Notes: generated by a model not told the origin, from the letters alone. 64,000 nucleotides of DNA from Chrysomallon squamiferum (GCA_012295275.1 CM022679.1:19968342-20032341), one strand, 5' to 3'; positions 1 through 13,600 are shown, counted from the first letter of the stretch. Numbers and translations: made by a program.

Positions 1-285
1 TTTTTTTTATTATCTTTAATAACTAAATTTTAAAAATTGCTATAATATGTTAATTATTTATAATTATGGCACTGAAATTTTAAATGATTATTATCTGTAA
101 ATAATTATTATATACAATAACAAAATTTGTAATAATTTGTAATAAATTCTATCATGTAGAATACATGTGAGAACCATAAAACATGATTCTAATTTTCATT
201 TATTTTTGCTTCTTCTTTTTTTTTTTTTTTTTTAAATAAATTTCCTTGTGTTCTTTTAACACCTATATTATGAATTGCTAGTTAC

Positions 286-335
286 CTTTCTGGACTTAGC
301 TCTGCATGGACCTTCCCACTTCGTGTATATATTGA
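286..335 (-). CDS. Tentative further tepsin exon
   Basis: A 50-nt open segment on the minus strand has an AG acceptor after a modest pyrimidine tract and an AAAG/GTAACT donor. It is in frame (phase 0) with the end of the tepsin exon at 1106 and would encode SIYTRSGKVHAELSPER, the last codon being split. I could not match it to the known tepsin C-terminus, so it is only a splice-compatible candidate. The real next exon may lie outside the window. Confidence 0.2.
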
Positions 336-639
336 CTAGAGATTGTTTACAAACTGATGCCAGAAAATCAAATCCAACCAAATCACAACGTAGAAAGTTT
401 TCTAAGAGTAACAAACTCTTCTGTAAGAAAATTCAATAATACTGAAACATCACAACGTAAAATTTTCTATGAATGATGAATTTTATGAAAAAAATTAATA
501 TAATTTAAAATTAAATAGAATGTAACAAGTAAAGCAAATATTTTTTTAAATATATATATCTGACTATCTGTACTAACACATATTGTTCAAACTACCTCAA
601 AATTTTAGTATACACCAATATACATGGAGCATTAATATA

Positions 640-1080
640 TTTATAAATATAACAATGAACATTTCAAAATATAACACCAATAACATTCTTAAAAATTAAA
701 GAACAATAATATATTTAGAAATATAAAAATATTAGTATATTTAGAATTACAAAAAGGATAGTATATTTACAAATATAAAAATAGCATATCAAAACAACAA
801 TAGTATACATAGAAATAAAAAAAGAATGGTTTATTTGGAAATATATGAACAAAAGTATATTTATAAATATTAAAAACAATAGTATATTAATTAATATAAA
901 AACAATAGTATGTTTATAAATAAATGAATAATAGTATATTAAGAAATATAACACCAATAGTAAATTTAGAAACATAAGAACAATATGTTTATAAATAAAT
1001 GAATAATAGTATATTAAGAAATATAACACCAATAGTAAATTTAGAAACATAAGAACAATCTTATTTAGAAATGTAAGAAC
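640..1080. repeat. AT-rich degenerate tandem repeats with a perfect 75-bp duplication
   Basis: The stretch downstream of tepsin exon 10 consists of degenerate units of the type aatagtatatttagaaatat. Positions 911-985 and 986-1060 are an exact 75-bp tandem pair. The open frame at 715-1089 is a by-product of this repeat (Ile/Leu/Phe/Tyr-only composition), not a gene. Confidence 0.85.
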
Positions 1081-1105
1081 AATATACAATTATAAATATC
1101 CTTAC

Positions 1106-4100
1106 AAAAATAGTTAATTCCTGATTAGAAGAAAGTTTTTCATTGAGAAATTCTACAACTTTGTCACAGTTGAGTAAACTACATTGACTTTGAAATGTCG
1201 CAATCTCTGCTCTGGTTAGAAGTTGTTTTGAGGTATCATCAATAGCTGAGTTAACTAATTCTTCTTCTGACTTCCATTCACCTGTTTGCATGTTTGTGCT
1301 CTCCAGCCTGTTAATAAATCATTAAGAAACTCATGCAATATTTTGTGTCATTTTCATTTTAAAACAGTAATAATATCAAATTCTGCTGGTCATGCTATCT
1401 CTCAGATGCATGCTATATACTCTTAAAATAAAAATTGCATAACAACAACATAATAAAATGTGTTTATCTACATGTGTTTGGTAGGTTGTGTGTGTGTGTG
1501 CGTGCATGTGCATTCAATTTTAATTTCTACATATGTATGTATATATGTATGCATGCATGTATGTATGTGTGTATAACATGACTAATTTTAGTTTATCCTC
1601 ATTAACCTTTCAGCTGACTCAGAACTACAAGAATTCTGGCTAGTAGCCAGATCCTGATTTGAAGATGAATCATCAACTGACTCCACATCATCCCAGCCTC
1701 CACCAGCACGACCAGGAACATGTTTTCTGGTTTCTGACAAATATATTAGAACAAAAGTTTGACAACATGAAAAGAGGATATTATAATTATTTTTAAACAT
1801 GATTTAATAATATAAAATACAAATCTCACTTTATTGACAAAGCATCAAAACATTACAGGTGATCTCAAGTGTGAATTCTCATATCTAAGGAAAAATTATG
1901 CCACTTATCTAAGAAAATATAAAAAATGATAACAAATATTTTCTGTATTACAAAGAAAATATATAAAAAACCTAATATGAATAATATGAATAATAACAAA
2001 CCTTTTCTAACTGGTATTTGTACATCATCTGTCATGACAGGATCTGGATGTAAAATAACTGGAGGACAGTACTGGCTATGCTGTTTGTCTAGAGCATCTA
2101 ACACAACTTTCTGTCTGTCTGATGGACTTTCTGTAAGTCTGTCTGTGAATTTTCCAATACTCTCTATTATAGAATCTGTCAGGGATTCTGGAAATATGCA
2201 GTTAGTAATGTATTGATCATGGCTGTTCACTCTCTGTTATTGTTTTGAAAATAAATACTTTTATCAACATATTATATTCACTGAAGGAAGACTTATGGGT
2301 TTTTGTCAATCGTTGAATCTGAGATCAATAAGTTTTACAGACAAACTCTAAAGATTACAAAATTGGACTAATAAGTGTTCTTAATGTATAAATTAGTTTT
2401 GACACCACTTCCTTTTCAAAGTAATGTTAAAACTGTCATAAAAAGTTTAGTCAATCAGTACTTACTTTGGCTACTGGAAGGACAGTTTCCAAATCCTTCT
2501 ATTTTTCCAGCACTGCTCTTCACAGTCAATGGACCCATACCAGCTGCAAAAAACATACACAATTTACAAATATATAACAATTTGCAATTCAAAACATAGA
2601 AACCCAATATCTGTGCTCTTTCACAACTAGATATAAAAATCTAAGTTGCATTTTAGTTATAAATAAATTTGTTCTATGTTTGGCCTTTTCTGTGTCTTTT
2701 GGGGACTATTTTCTGTTCTAGCCATTAAACCCCAATTTGCTAAGATATTGTTAAGTATTATGGTATGGAAAAGACAGAGGATAGATTAATCATTATCAGA
2801 ATGCCATAATGCCATAACTTCAAATGATAACACTTCTTCTAGAGGAATTTGTTTTACCTATACTGTATGTGTTACTGTTCCTGTCAGTTTCTCCTACAGA
2901 CTCTTCGGAAGATGTTCCTTCGACACTAAAGAGCTTCTCACATATTTGCTAAAATATTTTTTTTAAATATATTGTTAATTAATCATGTCACAAACTTTTT
3001 TTTTTTAATGAATGCAATTTCATTTTTCAGAACATATTTTATTTTATTGAAATAAATTTATAATTAAGCCCTCTACTTTCACATTTTAAATTAGTCCACC
3101 ACTGTGTATATGTGGCTTTATTTAAAAGTAATAAGTGCTACTAATATTTATACACTGCTGAAAACATAAATATTTAATTAAATTTAATGAATTTTTTGAA
3201 AAATCATCAAATTAAAATTATGTCAGCAGAAAATCACAGACAATTAAATTAATTCTGCACCAACCTGAGCTTCTTTTCTAACCATCAAATAAGGAACATT
3301 TCCATGTAATGGATCAGGTGGTCCTCCGAATTCTTTTAACAGAAATAATTCAAAACATTTCATGTTACATATTTTATGCTGACTAATGGAATACAAAACA
3401 GTAAAATATTTAGGTTTCTATTAATAATACAAATTTTAATTTTCTAATTATATAAAATTATTGGAAATGTTTTCTTTGAATATATAATACTTTTAATGAA
3501 AGGAAAAAATTTGAAAATAGAAAAATAAATTTACAAAGACTAATGTAAAAAATCTGAAATTTCAACATTTTTTATTTTATTTTTTAAGAACAATAATTTT
3601 ACAATTTAGATATTAATTATTTATATTTTCATTCTTTTTATATAACCTCAGCATAATATAAGAAAAAGCTAAATGTTTGAAGTTAAAATGTTTATTTTAT
3701 TTTACAATGTGACTTGAAAATATTATTAATTTATTAAATTTGAAATATAAAGATGTCAAATTAAACATTTTATTTATAATATATACATACTTGTGGCAGC
3801 ATGAATGCCATGTGACATTTTACGCAACCCATTCCTAAAGTTGGTATGTCCATTTTCAATTACATATTTCATGAGTTTAAGAACCTGTTTGAAAACAAGC
3901 AATAAATAAATATATTTATAAAAACATGACAAAAAAATAAATAAAAATTAAAAAGGAATTTTTTTTTTAAATTTCCTATATCTGAATTAATTTTAAGATT
4001 TTAACTCATTAAATACAGAGAAAGGTTAAAAAAAGAAAAACTAAGAGTACAGTGTAAATTATATATTAATTTTTATTATAGGCAATTGCTCTTTTTCGTA

Positions 4101-5870
4101 TAAAACATTCGTAACTGCACATAATTGTTTCGTTCATTTATGTATCTAGTCTAAATTATTTTAAGTACATCTTGGACACTGAAAACAATTGTTTTGAACA
4201 TAATTCCTGAAAAGAATTTGTTGATTATGACTTATTTTCAAAGTTAAGTTCTGATATGACATTAGGTCGAAGCTTATTTAATATATTTTTAAATAATATA
4301 GAAATCAAATAAAAATGATACCTTAAATTTGACATGGTATGATTTTTTATCCAGACGTTCAACAAGAAATTCAAGAAGACTCTCACAGTAACCAGGTGAC
4401 TCATAGCTAATGTCTGAAAACAAAACAAAAATAAACATTTATTATAAAATGTAAACAAATATTACACAAAAAATGTAAACAAAGATCTAAAATCACTGAT
4501 TTGTTTAATAAATGAAATACAAACTAACGTCAAATACAGAAATTTAAAATAATAAGAAACAGTTCTAAATTAAAATGATTATATTATAACATTTGTAATT
4601 ATATGGTTTTAAGAATTAAAAAAGCAACTTTTATTTAACAAATTGTTATTTAATTTCAAATATCTCTGATATTATAAACTCAGAGTTTGGTGATTTGAAT
4701 ATAATTAGTGATGAAAACAATAATAATTTAAAAATAAAAAATGCATATTTATTTTTTTAAATTCATTTTTATTTATATAGATGTATTTATATAATTAACA
4801 AATTTACTATTAAATAAGAAGAATTACTATTTTCATCAGATCATAAAATGCTTCAAAAATATTTATTTCCTGTTTGAACTGGATGTTATATAAATTAGTT
4901 ATATTGTTATGTAAAACACTTACCATTGATTTGTTTGTACATATATCCAGGCACTGGGGAATCGTCATCTGAAGTAGCTTTCAGTAAAATACTAATCTAG
5001 AAATCAAAACAGTTAACAAATTAAACTGTCATTTACACATGATAAAATATTAGGCAACATAAAAACTACATAGTAAAAAAAGATTTTTTTTTTGTGTTTT
5101 TTTTTCACAAATTCCCTTGATACACTATTATATTATATATTATATAAAAAAAATTGTTTCAACAAAAAAAAAAAAACAACAACAACAAACAAAGTATAAA
5201 ACTGTCAGAAAAACATTTTCCAGCTTATTAAAGTGACAATCACTGATGAACTTCATCTTGAAGACAGTATTGCTATCAATGGAATTCTTAATTTTCAGTA
5301 AAACTTTGAGCTAAACTGTTTGTTGATTGTGGCAAAATGGAAATATTAGTAATCATATTAACATTATTTTTTAAAATAATATCCTAATCTTATTTCATTT
5401 AAATTTTATATGCAATCTAATATCGATCCAATGGTGAAGGATCCAATCAAGTCAACAAAACAAAATACTAATATATATATTATATATATATAATAAAATA
5501 AACAAAGCATATCAAAGAATCATTTTAATTATTTGCATCTTGAATGATTATATTTATAGGAAATGGGAGCATAATTATTATTATACATCTATTATACATC
5601 TATTAAATGAATGAAGTCAAATATTTTTCATTTCAAATTTTAAAATGTAGTGTTAGATATTTCAGCTCTATGTTGTCATGCCACAGTAATCTTTTAAGTT
5701 TTATAAAATACATAAATAGCACTTGTGAAACTGTATTAGTCAACCAACAATTATAATTTAACTATAGCGTATACGAGTAAATTTTATTATATAATAAAAA
5801 ATAAACCACCCACCTTGTTCACAAATGTTATTCTTTGCGACATAAGATCTATAGTCTGGGATTCACTCAT
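1106..5870 (-). CDS. TEPSIN: Tepsin (ENTH domain-containing AP-4 accessory protein), 10 exons, 3' part incomplete
   Basis: Exons in transcript order: 5814-5870, 4924-4996, 4322-4413, 3791-3884, 3265-3332, 2858-2948, 2466-2543, 2002-2187, 1607-1733, 1106-1307. All have GT-AG borders and the phases chain without a break through 356 codons. The ATG at 5868-5870 directly follows an in-frame TAA. Residues about 10-125 form an ENTH domain; ILLKATSDDDSPVPGYMY and FGGPPDPLHGNVPY closely match remembered vertebrate tepsin. Exon 9 has the conserved GRAGGGWDDVES stretch, and exon 10 the start of the second helical (VHS/ENTH-like) domain, LLTRAEIATF to LLNCDKVVEFL. Tepsin is known to bind the AP-4 adaptor on trans-Golgi vesicles. 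Human tepsin is about 525 aa, so the second-domain end and the C-terminal AP-4-binding tail are unaccounted for. They may lie left of position 1106 or outside the window. The identification rests on several independent motif blocks in the right order. Confidence 0.9.
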
Positions 5871-7090
5871 TTAAAACATAGAACACCTTGTACAACCCTT
5901 TGCGTTTCGACTGTATACACCATACACAATGTACGGATTGGTCAATTTTGGTCAGACTGGTTTTGTCTAGATGCACTTCCTTTTAAATTTACATCCGATG
6001 TAAACATTAGGATGCATGTTTTATTAAAAGTTGGATCGGAATCGTAACTAAAACGAAACAACATTTATAGATTAAATATTTCAAAGTTATCTAATAATAA
6101 TGATAATAATAAACTATTTTTTGAGGTGATGTGTGATATTGATAACAATAAATTACTGCAGATATATTATGAAATGCTTTTATTTAATTTTAAACAAAGC
6201 ACTGTTGCAGTAAAACTTAGATTCTATTTTATGATAAATTAAAACTGAATATTCTTCTCAGATATATTTATTATCTGAAATTGTTTTTTGTTGTTTATAA
6301 TATATATATGTGTGTGTGTGTGTATTTACTGTTTACAAAATGGTCACAGAAAATAATTGTTGAATAACAGCTAAAGCAAATTCTAATAGAAAATGTGGCA
6401 TGTTTCTTATATTTGTTATGTTAAACAAAACGACACTAAATAAACAAGTTTACTAAAAACAAATTTAAAAAAAAATTAAATAATTAAAATAATAATAATA
6501 AATAAGTAATACTAATAATAATAAATAAACAAAAATTAAAGTAAAAAATATAATATTTTAAATAATTAAAATGATAAAATAATAATAATAATCAGATTAA
6601 AAATCTTTTTATTCCCAAAATTCAGCTTTAGCATTTGTTTTTTACCAGTAATGTGTGTTCTTCTGAAGAATGTTATTTATTTTTTAAATTTATCTTATAT
6701 TTATTTTTTATTTTTAATATACGTTATCTAAATACCACCATAATTATAATAAAAATAATAAAAACTGTATTTTACATGAATTAATTATAATATTAATTAA
6801 AGTCACGTTTTATTTTCTAACCGAACATTTGATAAATAAAAGCTTTCAACAGTTTCATATTCTGTAAAAATCATAAAAATTAACGCAACAGCAGTTTAGG
6901 AAAACAATTACAGAAGTAACAAGTTTTAAAATCAGCCGTGATCATTTTTATCATTGGCTTTCAGTTTGACAAAACTTCCGCTCAAAAATGCATTTATTGT
7001 TTCCGGGTTACGAGGTTACTTCGATTGGTGACAAGGGTATAATGTACTTGCATTGAAGAAAATGAATGAAGTATTAAAAATAAATTAACA
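5871..7090. promoter_or_regulatory. Head-to-head intergenic region between tepsin and the TMEM72-like gene
   Basis: The 1.2 kb between the divergent start codons should hold both promoters and 5' UTRs. On the tepsin side, ATTGG at 5937-5941 is a CCAAT box on the minus strand, about 70 bp upstream of its ATG. On the TMEM72 side the 6955-7060 stretch is less AT-rich and contains ETS-like CTTCCG and an inverted CCAAT (gattggtga, about 7023-7031), 60-70 bp before the ATG. The centre (6060-6900) is AT-rich filler with AAT/TAA triplets and a short (TG)n. No TATA box is convincing in such a background. Confidence 0.4.
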
Positions 7091-8793
7091 ATGCCAGTGG
7101 GACTTAAAACTGACGACTGTTGCTGTGAAGTCTATCTGTGGACGTGCAGAGTATCCGGTTTTTTAGCGGTACTAGGTGAGTGCTTTTTGTTCACCTCGTG
7201 GTATGAGTATGAGGTACCATTGAATGCCTTTGGGAAGACATCCCCTTTGTCAACAAGTTGAATATCATTATTAAAATTGTTTTTCGAATTTCGTTTATAA
7301 TTAAATTATATGGGATGTTACTTGAATGAAAATGTCTTAAAATATTGTTAAATATTTTGTACAGAATAATGTAATAAACTTAGGAAGACAACAGAACCGA
7401 AATGAATAATATAAACATTAGTTGTTGAAGATCACGCCACGCTTTGGCATCTTGCCATAATTCAGTTACCTAGGCTGTCCATAATTAGAGCTGTAATTGT
7501 ATATCTGCATCAAATAGTTATCAGTGTTATATAATTATAATAAAATTATAAATTAGACTGTATATACATAATTATTTAACTCTTGATATCTGTTGTTTCT
7601 GTTAATAGTTTGTGTGAACAGTTAATCGACAGTGCACGTGCTTAACATTTAACAGTTTTAATTGCCAGAAGAATATATTCAAAAATAAGAATTAAAAATG
7701 TAAATAAATTATTATAACTGGAGTAAATAAAAAACAATAATGAAAAAAATAGGAAACAAATAATAAATATTGATAAAACAGGCATCTTATGTTACAAAAT
7801 GAAATAAAATCGGCAGTAATTTTTTGTCATCATAACCATCACTAATATTTATTTCTCTATAGTAATTTATTATAAATGCAACAAATTTTATCTCCACATA
7901 TTTCTCAGACAGTTATTTATGTAGTATTACTCCACTGAGAAAACACACACATACAAACAAACAAACAACAACAAAAAATAAAAAACATCTTGTTATCTCA
8001 GATTTATTTTAAATACATTTCTGCCTGGAACACATTCAGTGAACTGTGTGCATCTTACAACAATATAAATAACTTTACTAACATCACCCTAGTCAGCTCT
8101 TGGTTGGAATAAATTCTGAAAAAAATCATTTACAAAAATCTTTTCTTTTTTAAGAAAACAAGCTTTAAGACAACAACAAAAAATTCAACCCAGGCACTGC
8201 TTTGTGCTATGTATCTGTATTGTTCTGTAAATGTGATTTTTTCTTTTTTAATTTGTTTGGTCTTTCATTAATTTTGCTGGAGGGTTGGGCTAATTAAAGG
8301 TGAAGAATATTGATTTGATATTCACTGTTGAAATAATCTATGAATTGCCACCACAGATTCTTGAGGCTATAATTAAGTAACCACATATAGGTATTCTGTT
8401 GGAAATAGCTCTACTTGGTATTTTAAATGTTAAAAACTATGAAAAATAGGAATAATTTTGAAAAGATAGGCCTTTTAATGTGTTAAATAATATGACACAG
8501 ATTTAGAAACATCCCTGCCACATACACACACATGCACATACAAATCTAAATATTAGTCATTCTTTGTTCACATTAGAAATCTGTGTATGTGTGTTTTTTC
8601 TGTTGATAAATTTTTAAAAAAATTTCAGTCCTCAGTGGAGCTGGAGTGGAAGCAACCTATTATGGACACATGCTTGGAATTTATTTACTGTAAGTATGTA
8701 AACAATTAAAGTGCTGAATTATAAACAAAATAAACAAAATTATTTTTGTATAAATTAAAATAGCTTTCACAGGTACAAGTAACTGTTCTTTTA

Positions 8794-8829
<36 letters not shown>

Positions 8830-9302
8830 TTATTTTTTATTTTTATTTTTTTAAATTATTTTTAAATAATAAAATGCAGATATAAAAAAAGTGTTTAATT
8901 TAAAACGAAAATAAACGTTGATGTATAGCCCAAATGGTCACTCAGATACATATTAGTAGTCTAGATGTTTACAATTTGAATGAACTGTTATGTGGGAGAA
9001 AAATATAATAATTATATATCTTATTTAATTTGTTAAAAACAAATAACATTTAGTCTAATCATTGTAACTAGAACTTTTGAGGTAAACTCTTAAAGATTAT
9101 TATTCTATCTATACTTTTCTCTCTATGGCTTTCACATTGTCTTTCTTATGATTGACTTTACTGTTGCTTTCTGTCTTTAACTTTCTGTACCGCTTGCTTT
9201 GTTCTTTGTCATCCTTCTTTTCTGTAGTTCTTTTTCACATTCTCTGATTGATACCTAATAGCAAATGTAATTTAATGCTGGAATATTGTTAAATGTTTAT
9301 TC

Positions 9303-9386
<84 letters not shown>

Positions 9387-10542
9387 ACAATTATGTTATA
9401 TATTTTAATATATTTTACTAATTTTCTCTTTTTCTGATTGCATTATGTACGTTACTAATTTTTCTCTTTATTATTGCATTATATACATTACTAATATTTT
9501 CTCTATTATTGCATTATATACTTTACTAATATTTTCTCTATGATTTCATTATATACTTTACTAATATTTTCTCTCTATTATTGCATTATATACTTTACTA
9601 ATATTTTCTTTCTTTCTCTATTATTGCATTATATGCTTTAGTTATAATCTCTCACTCTCTCTCACCCTGTGATTGCATTATATATTTTACTGATGTTCTC
9701 TCTTTCTTTTTTCTCTCTCTCTCTGACAGTTAAAGAGCTGAATTATAAACAAAATATACAAAATTATTTTTGTAAAGTAAAATTGTTTTTATATAAAGTA
9801 AAATAATTTTCACAGGCACAAGTAACTGTTCTTTTAATTATTATTATTATTATTATTTTTATTATTTATTTATTTATTTATTTATTTATTATAAATTACT
9901 AATATTTTGATTATTTCAGTGTTCTGGCATTTTTTATGGCTGCTCTTGAGGTAGTGTTTGCTGTTAAATCATTTATAGCACTTGGTGCTGGGTAAGCAGT
10001 TCTGAATATATTAGTAAAGTATCAAAACATTAAAAACAAATGCAATCCAGTTACTCATATTAATTAATAATAATTATTTGTTAATTTTACAAATGAACAA
10101 ATTCTTTTCATAGATATACAAATTCTACACATACTGATCCAGTGACATGCTTATAGAATCAAATTTTACACATTCCAATATAATGATATATTGTAAACAT
10201 GGATGTATAATTAAATATATACATCACAGTTGACTGCATATATGTCATATTTTAATAGATAACACAATCTGAAAATGAAAATGGTTAATACTGATATTCA
10301 TATTATATGTAAAATATGTGGTTTTTTTTTTTTTTGTTGTTGTTTATTTTGTTTTTTTTCATGATTTGGCATTCTCTTATTATTTTTATTGTACTGTAAT
10401 ATAAAATGAATTCTTTCTTCTCTTTTTTTTTGATATTATTTCAGGATGCTGTCATGACATAATTAATATTGTGATTATAAAAGTATGATTATAATAATTA
10501 GTATTATTATAATTATTTTTATATATTATTATTTTATTTTAA

Positions 10543-10576
<34 letters not shown>

Positions 10577-12498
10577 TTCCTACAGCTGTGACTGGATGAC
10601 ATGTCTGAAGCTATGGGATGTAGTTCTGTGGGTGGATGACTGGAAGAAAGGCTTGTTGTACACACTATTAGCTATTCCTTGTTTTCTACAACCTCACAAA
10701 GTCTTACTTGCTCTTGTGTCAGGTAAACTGTTATCTTGTGTGTAGAGTAGGAGTTAGCTTAGCACATGTATATGTTCATAAATTATATCACAAGCTGTGC
10801 ACTTTTGTTCTTTATTTCAGTAAAATTTAGTAAAATAATATTATTTATACAACAAAAATTATTTGTTCATTTTTTCGTGGTTTTTTAGAATGTATCTAAT
10901 TTAGTTTGATTTTGTTTTCAATAAAAATGTTTCAGAATAAGATAAGAAAAGAACATTTTTTTATTTTCATATGCATTTTTCTTTGTTAGCTTGAACTCTG
11001 TTTTTTATTGTTCATACTAATAAGAATTTCAAAAATTACAGAATTAATTTCTCACAGTTCTGTATAATTATATAACTTTGTTATTCAATTACACCTTTTT
11101 GAAATACAAATTTATTCCTTTTTCATTTTAATTTATTAACATGAAAGTTGTGTATGTAAATTTGATCAGCACTTGAACAGTTAATGTAGAGATACAAATA
11201 AACTCTAATTTCTTCAATAATAATATCTGAGTTATAACAATAGTAACAAATCACCATTTATAAATTGTGTTCTTCAGCATCAGTAATTTAAAATAAAAAT
11301 TTTTCATTTTGCAGTTAATTATAATATTGACATGTATATAAAAATAATTTTTATATAGTTTAACATTATAATACGTATTTAAGCATAAGAATGAAATATT
11401 AATTTTAAATGATTTTAAATGTACTTAAGATATTGGTATATAAAGCTGATATTTTCATGGGTTTGGATTCTGTCAGTTTAATTCCACAAATTATGTAGTT
11501 TTTAGTAGTTTCTTTTATTTATTTTGATTAATAAATTATTTCTGTAGATTTTTATAATTTGTTTCCACCTAGTGTTTTGTATTTTATATTATTTGTTTTT
11601 AGGTTGCTTAGTTTTAATTAGTGGAATGTTTTATATGCTAAAAACATTCAAGACAAGAAGAGATAAACAACTAGAAATGGTGTCACAAAAACATACTTAT
11701 GATAGGTCAGTGTACTGATAGCACTTGATAAAGAAAAATGATTATTTGGGTGTGAAATAAGGACTCATCATCTGTTCCAGTAGAAAAATGTCAGGACAAA
11801 AAGAAAGAAAGAAAAAAAAAAAAAAAGAAATAAAAAGAAAACAAAAAGAAAGCTGCAACAGATCATGCAGATGTTTATATGATTCAAGGTAAAATTGCTT
11901 GCAATAGATTTTGAACTTATTTCACACCTTGTGATGATGATTTGTAATAATTTTATCTGGTAACTTGTTAACAAATGTATTTTGAATTTTAGTATTTGTT
12001 ATAAGAAAAAAGAATGTTTATTACAGTTTTAAGCAACTTAAGTCGTTCCAAATGTTTAATTTAACAAAACTGATAAAATTAGGCAATATCTGTTTAATAT
12101 AATATATGAAAGTTCCTTCTTTTTAAATTTTAGTTAATTTTCTCAGAATTTTGCAGTCCTTAATTAAAATAGGAGATAATCTCCTTTAACCTCTGGTTTT
12201 GCATTCTAAACGTAATACACTTTGTTCATTTCCTTTGATAAGGAGCATGTTTTTTATTTGTTATAACAAAAAGCTACCTGCTAAGCTTTTTCCTGTTAAA
12301 GATACACATATTTAAAATTTAATCAGAAAGCATTTTATGGGTATTTGAAGAATATAAGTTGATTTAAATATTATTTTTATTGTGCTTTTACATAGATTTG
12401 ACAATATTCAGGATGACATGATAGAGGAGGATATAATCAATCCAAACACTGAACAGCCAATGAGTGTTGCAGATCAGTCAGAAATATTAGAAGTATGA
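7091..12498 (+). CDS. TMEM72: TMEM72-like four-pass membrane protein, complete, 6 exons, 186 aa
   Basis: Exons 7091-7175, 8629-8689, 9920-9991, 10586-10722, 11603-11705 and 12396-12498 all have GT-AG borders. Their phases chain exactly to a TGA at 12496-12498, giving 187 codons including stop. Hydrophobic segments lie near residues 14-35, 43-72, 95-108 and 112-131, so four transmembrane helices are likely. The block CFLQPHKVLLALVSG followed by LISGMFYML and a basic KTFKTRR matches the helix 3-4 region of remembered vertebrate TMEM72 (CFLHP, a second helix, then a Lys/Arg cluster). Human TMEM72 is about 275 aa; this protein stops after a short acidic tail (DDMIEEDII), lacking most of the cytosolic C-terminus. 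The molecular function of TMEM72 is unknown to me. The N-terminal Asp-Asp-Cys-Cys-Cys run (residues 8-12) is unusual. A longer isoform using downstream sequence is not excluded. Confidence 0.82.
9305..9383. repeat. (CT)n microsatellite, about 79 bp
   Basis: Uninterrupted CT dinucleotides in intron 2 of the TMEM72-like gene, giving a polypyrimidine tract on the transcribed sense strand. Confidence 0.97.
9396..9690. repeat. Tandem array of ~40-50-bp units
   Basis: About seven imperfect units each contain attgcattatatac, tttactaatattttctct or close variants. It directly follows the (CT)n tract and ends in CT-rich sequence, which suggests it grew from the same low-complexity seed by slippage. 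Confidence 0.8.
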
Positions 12499-13322
12499 CA
12501 CAACACTTTCAACATCACCGTGTTTTTAATATCTCATATTTGTACAGCTCAGTGTTTTACAGTTTCCTGATATACTGCTTTTTTATTGTTTATTATTGTT
12601 GTTGTTGCAGGTATTATTATTACTATTATTACTATTATTATTTTTATAGTTATTATTATTTTGTTAATATTAATATTATTCACATCCTTATTCTTATTTC
12701 CCCTTTTTTCATTCTTTTTTTGTTTTTTGTTTTTGACTAATGTAGTTTTTAGGATATCTATCAAAATAATGTACTCCATAGATGATAATAATGATTATTA
12801 ATTATTGCTATTCTTCTTATATCTTTTATGTTTTATATATATACATTATTTCAAGTGCATTTCAAAAACATTATAATTCCAGTTGAAATTTGATTTACAC
12901 TATTTCAAAAGTGTATATTTTGGTTGCAAGACATTGTTTACTGATGTTTGAAACATTTTATTTTATATAGAAAACAAATGTGTTTTTAACTAGAGTTCAT
13001 TTTGTTACCTAGATTAACACTTCTCAGATTTACAACATCAGTTCTTGATGTAAGAGAAAATTCAGATAAAGATGTGATTCTATTGAAATTATTGTTGACA
13101 CTCAATTTCATGGACCTTGATTTTCAGGATTTTACTGCCATTTCTCACTTGAAACCTTACTTAAAGGTACAACTAAGTTATTTTAGGTCCTGCTGTACAA
13201 TCATGGCAATCCCCTCTCTTGTAAACTTTTACAGCTGTAGCCATAACCATCCTAAACAAACAAATTTCACCCAGCATAGCCTACCTTTTCTGCTGTACAT
13301 TTTTCATCACATATACTGTACA

Positions 13323-13600
13323 CGACATTTGTTTACATTGTTTTATTTCTTCTGTTGTCTTGCATTTCTATATCTCTGTATTGTATATGTGTTATGTGGA
13401 CTACAATTTAATGTTTCAGTGAATTTTGGGGTTAATGTTTACATTTGTGAATTCCCATGACATTTGTTTACATTGTGTGTTTTTTTATGTCTTTCTGTTG
13501 TTCTTGCATTTCTATATCACTGTACTGTATATGTGTTATGTGTACTAAAATTTAATGTTTCAATAAATTTTAGGGTTAATGTTTACATTTATGATTTCCC
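13323..13600. repeat. Tandem duplication of a ~140-bp unit
   Basis: The segments 13323-13458 and 13460-13600 share catttgtttacattg, ttgcatttctatatc, gtatatgtgttatgtg and gggttaatgtttacattt in the same order, with scattered substitutions and small indels. Confidence 0.85.

Larger units (their letters stand above)
8701..9880 (+). repeat. Direct duplication within intron 2 of the TMEM72-like gene
   Basis: About 130-150 bp beginning just after the exon 2 donor (8701-8840) recurs at 9726-9880. Shared landmarks in order are gctgaattataaacaaaat, acaaaattatttttgta, a cacaagtaactgttctttt-type block and an (ATT)n tract. The copies differ by small indels, including an internal repeat of tataaagtaaaat in the second. 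Between them lie the (CT)n tract and a 45-bp tandem array. Confidence 0.7.

Noticed and set aside
715-1089. 124-codon minus-strand open frame
   Set aside because: It translates a degenerate AT-rich tandem repeat into Leu/Phe/Ile/Tyr runs; there is no start context, splice context or domain.
12495-12801. Three overlapping open frames on both strands just after the TMEM72-like stop
   Set aside because: They are created by a (TAT)n/(ATT)n-rich stretch in the 3' UTR; composition is almost only Ile/Tyr/Phe or Asn/Lys.
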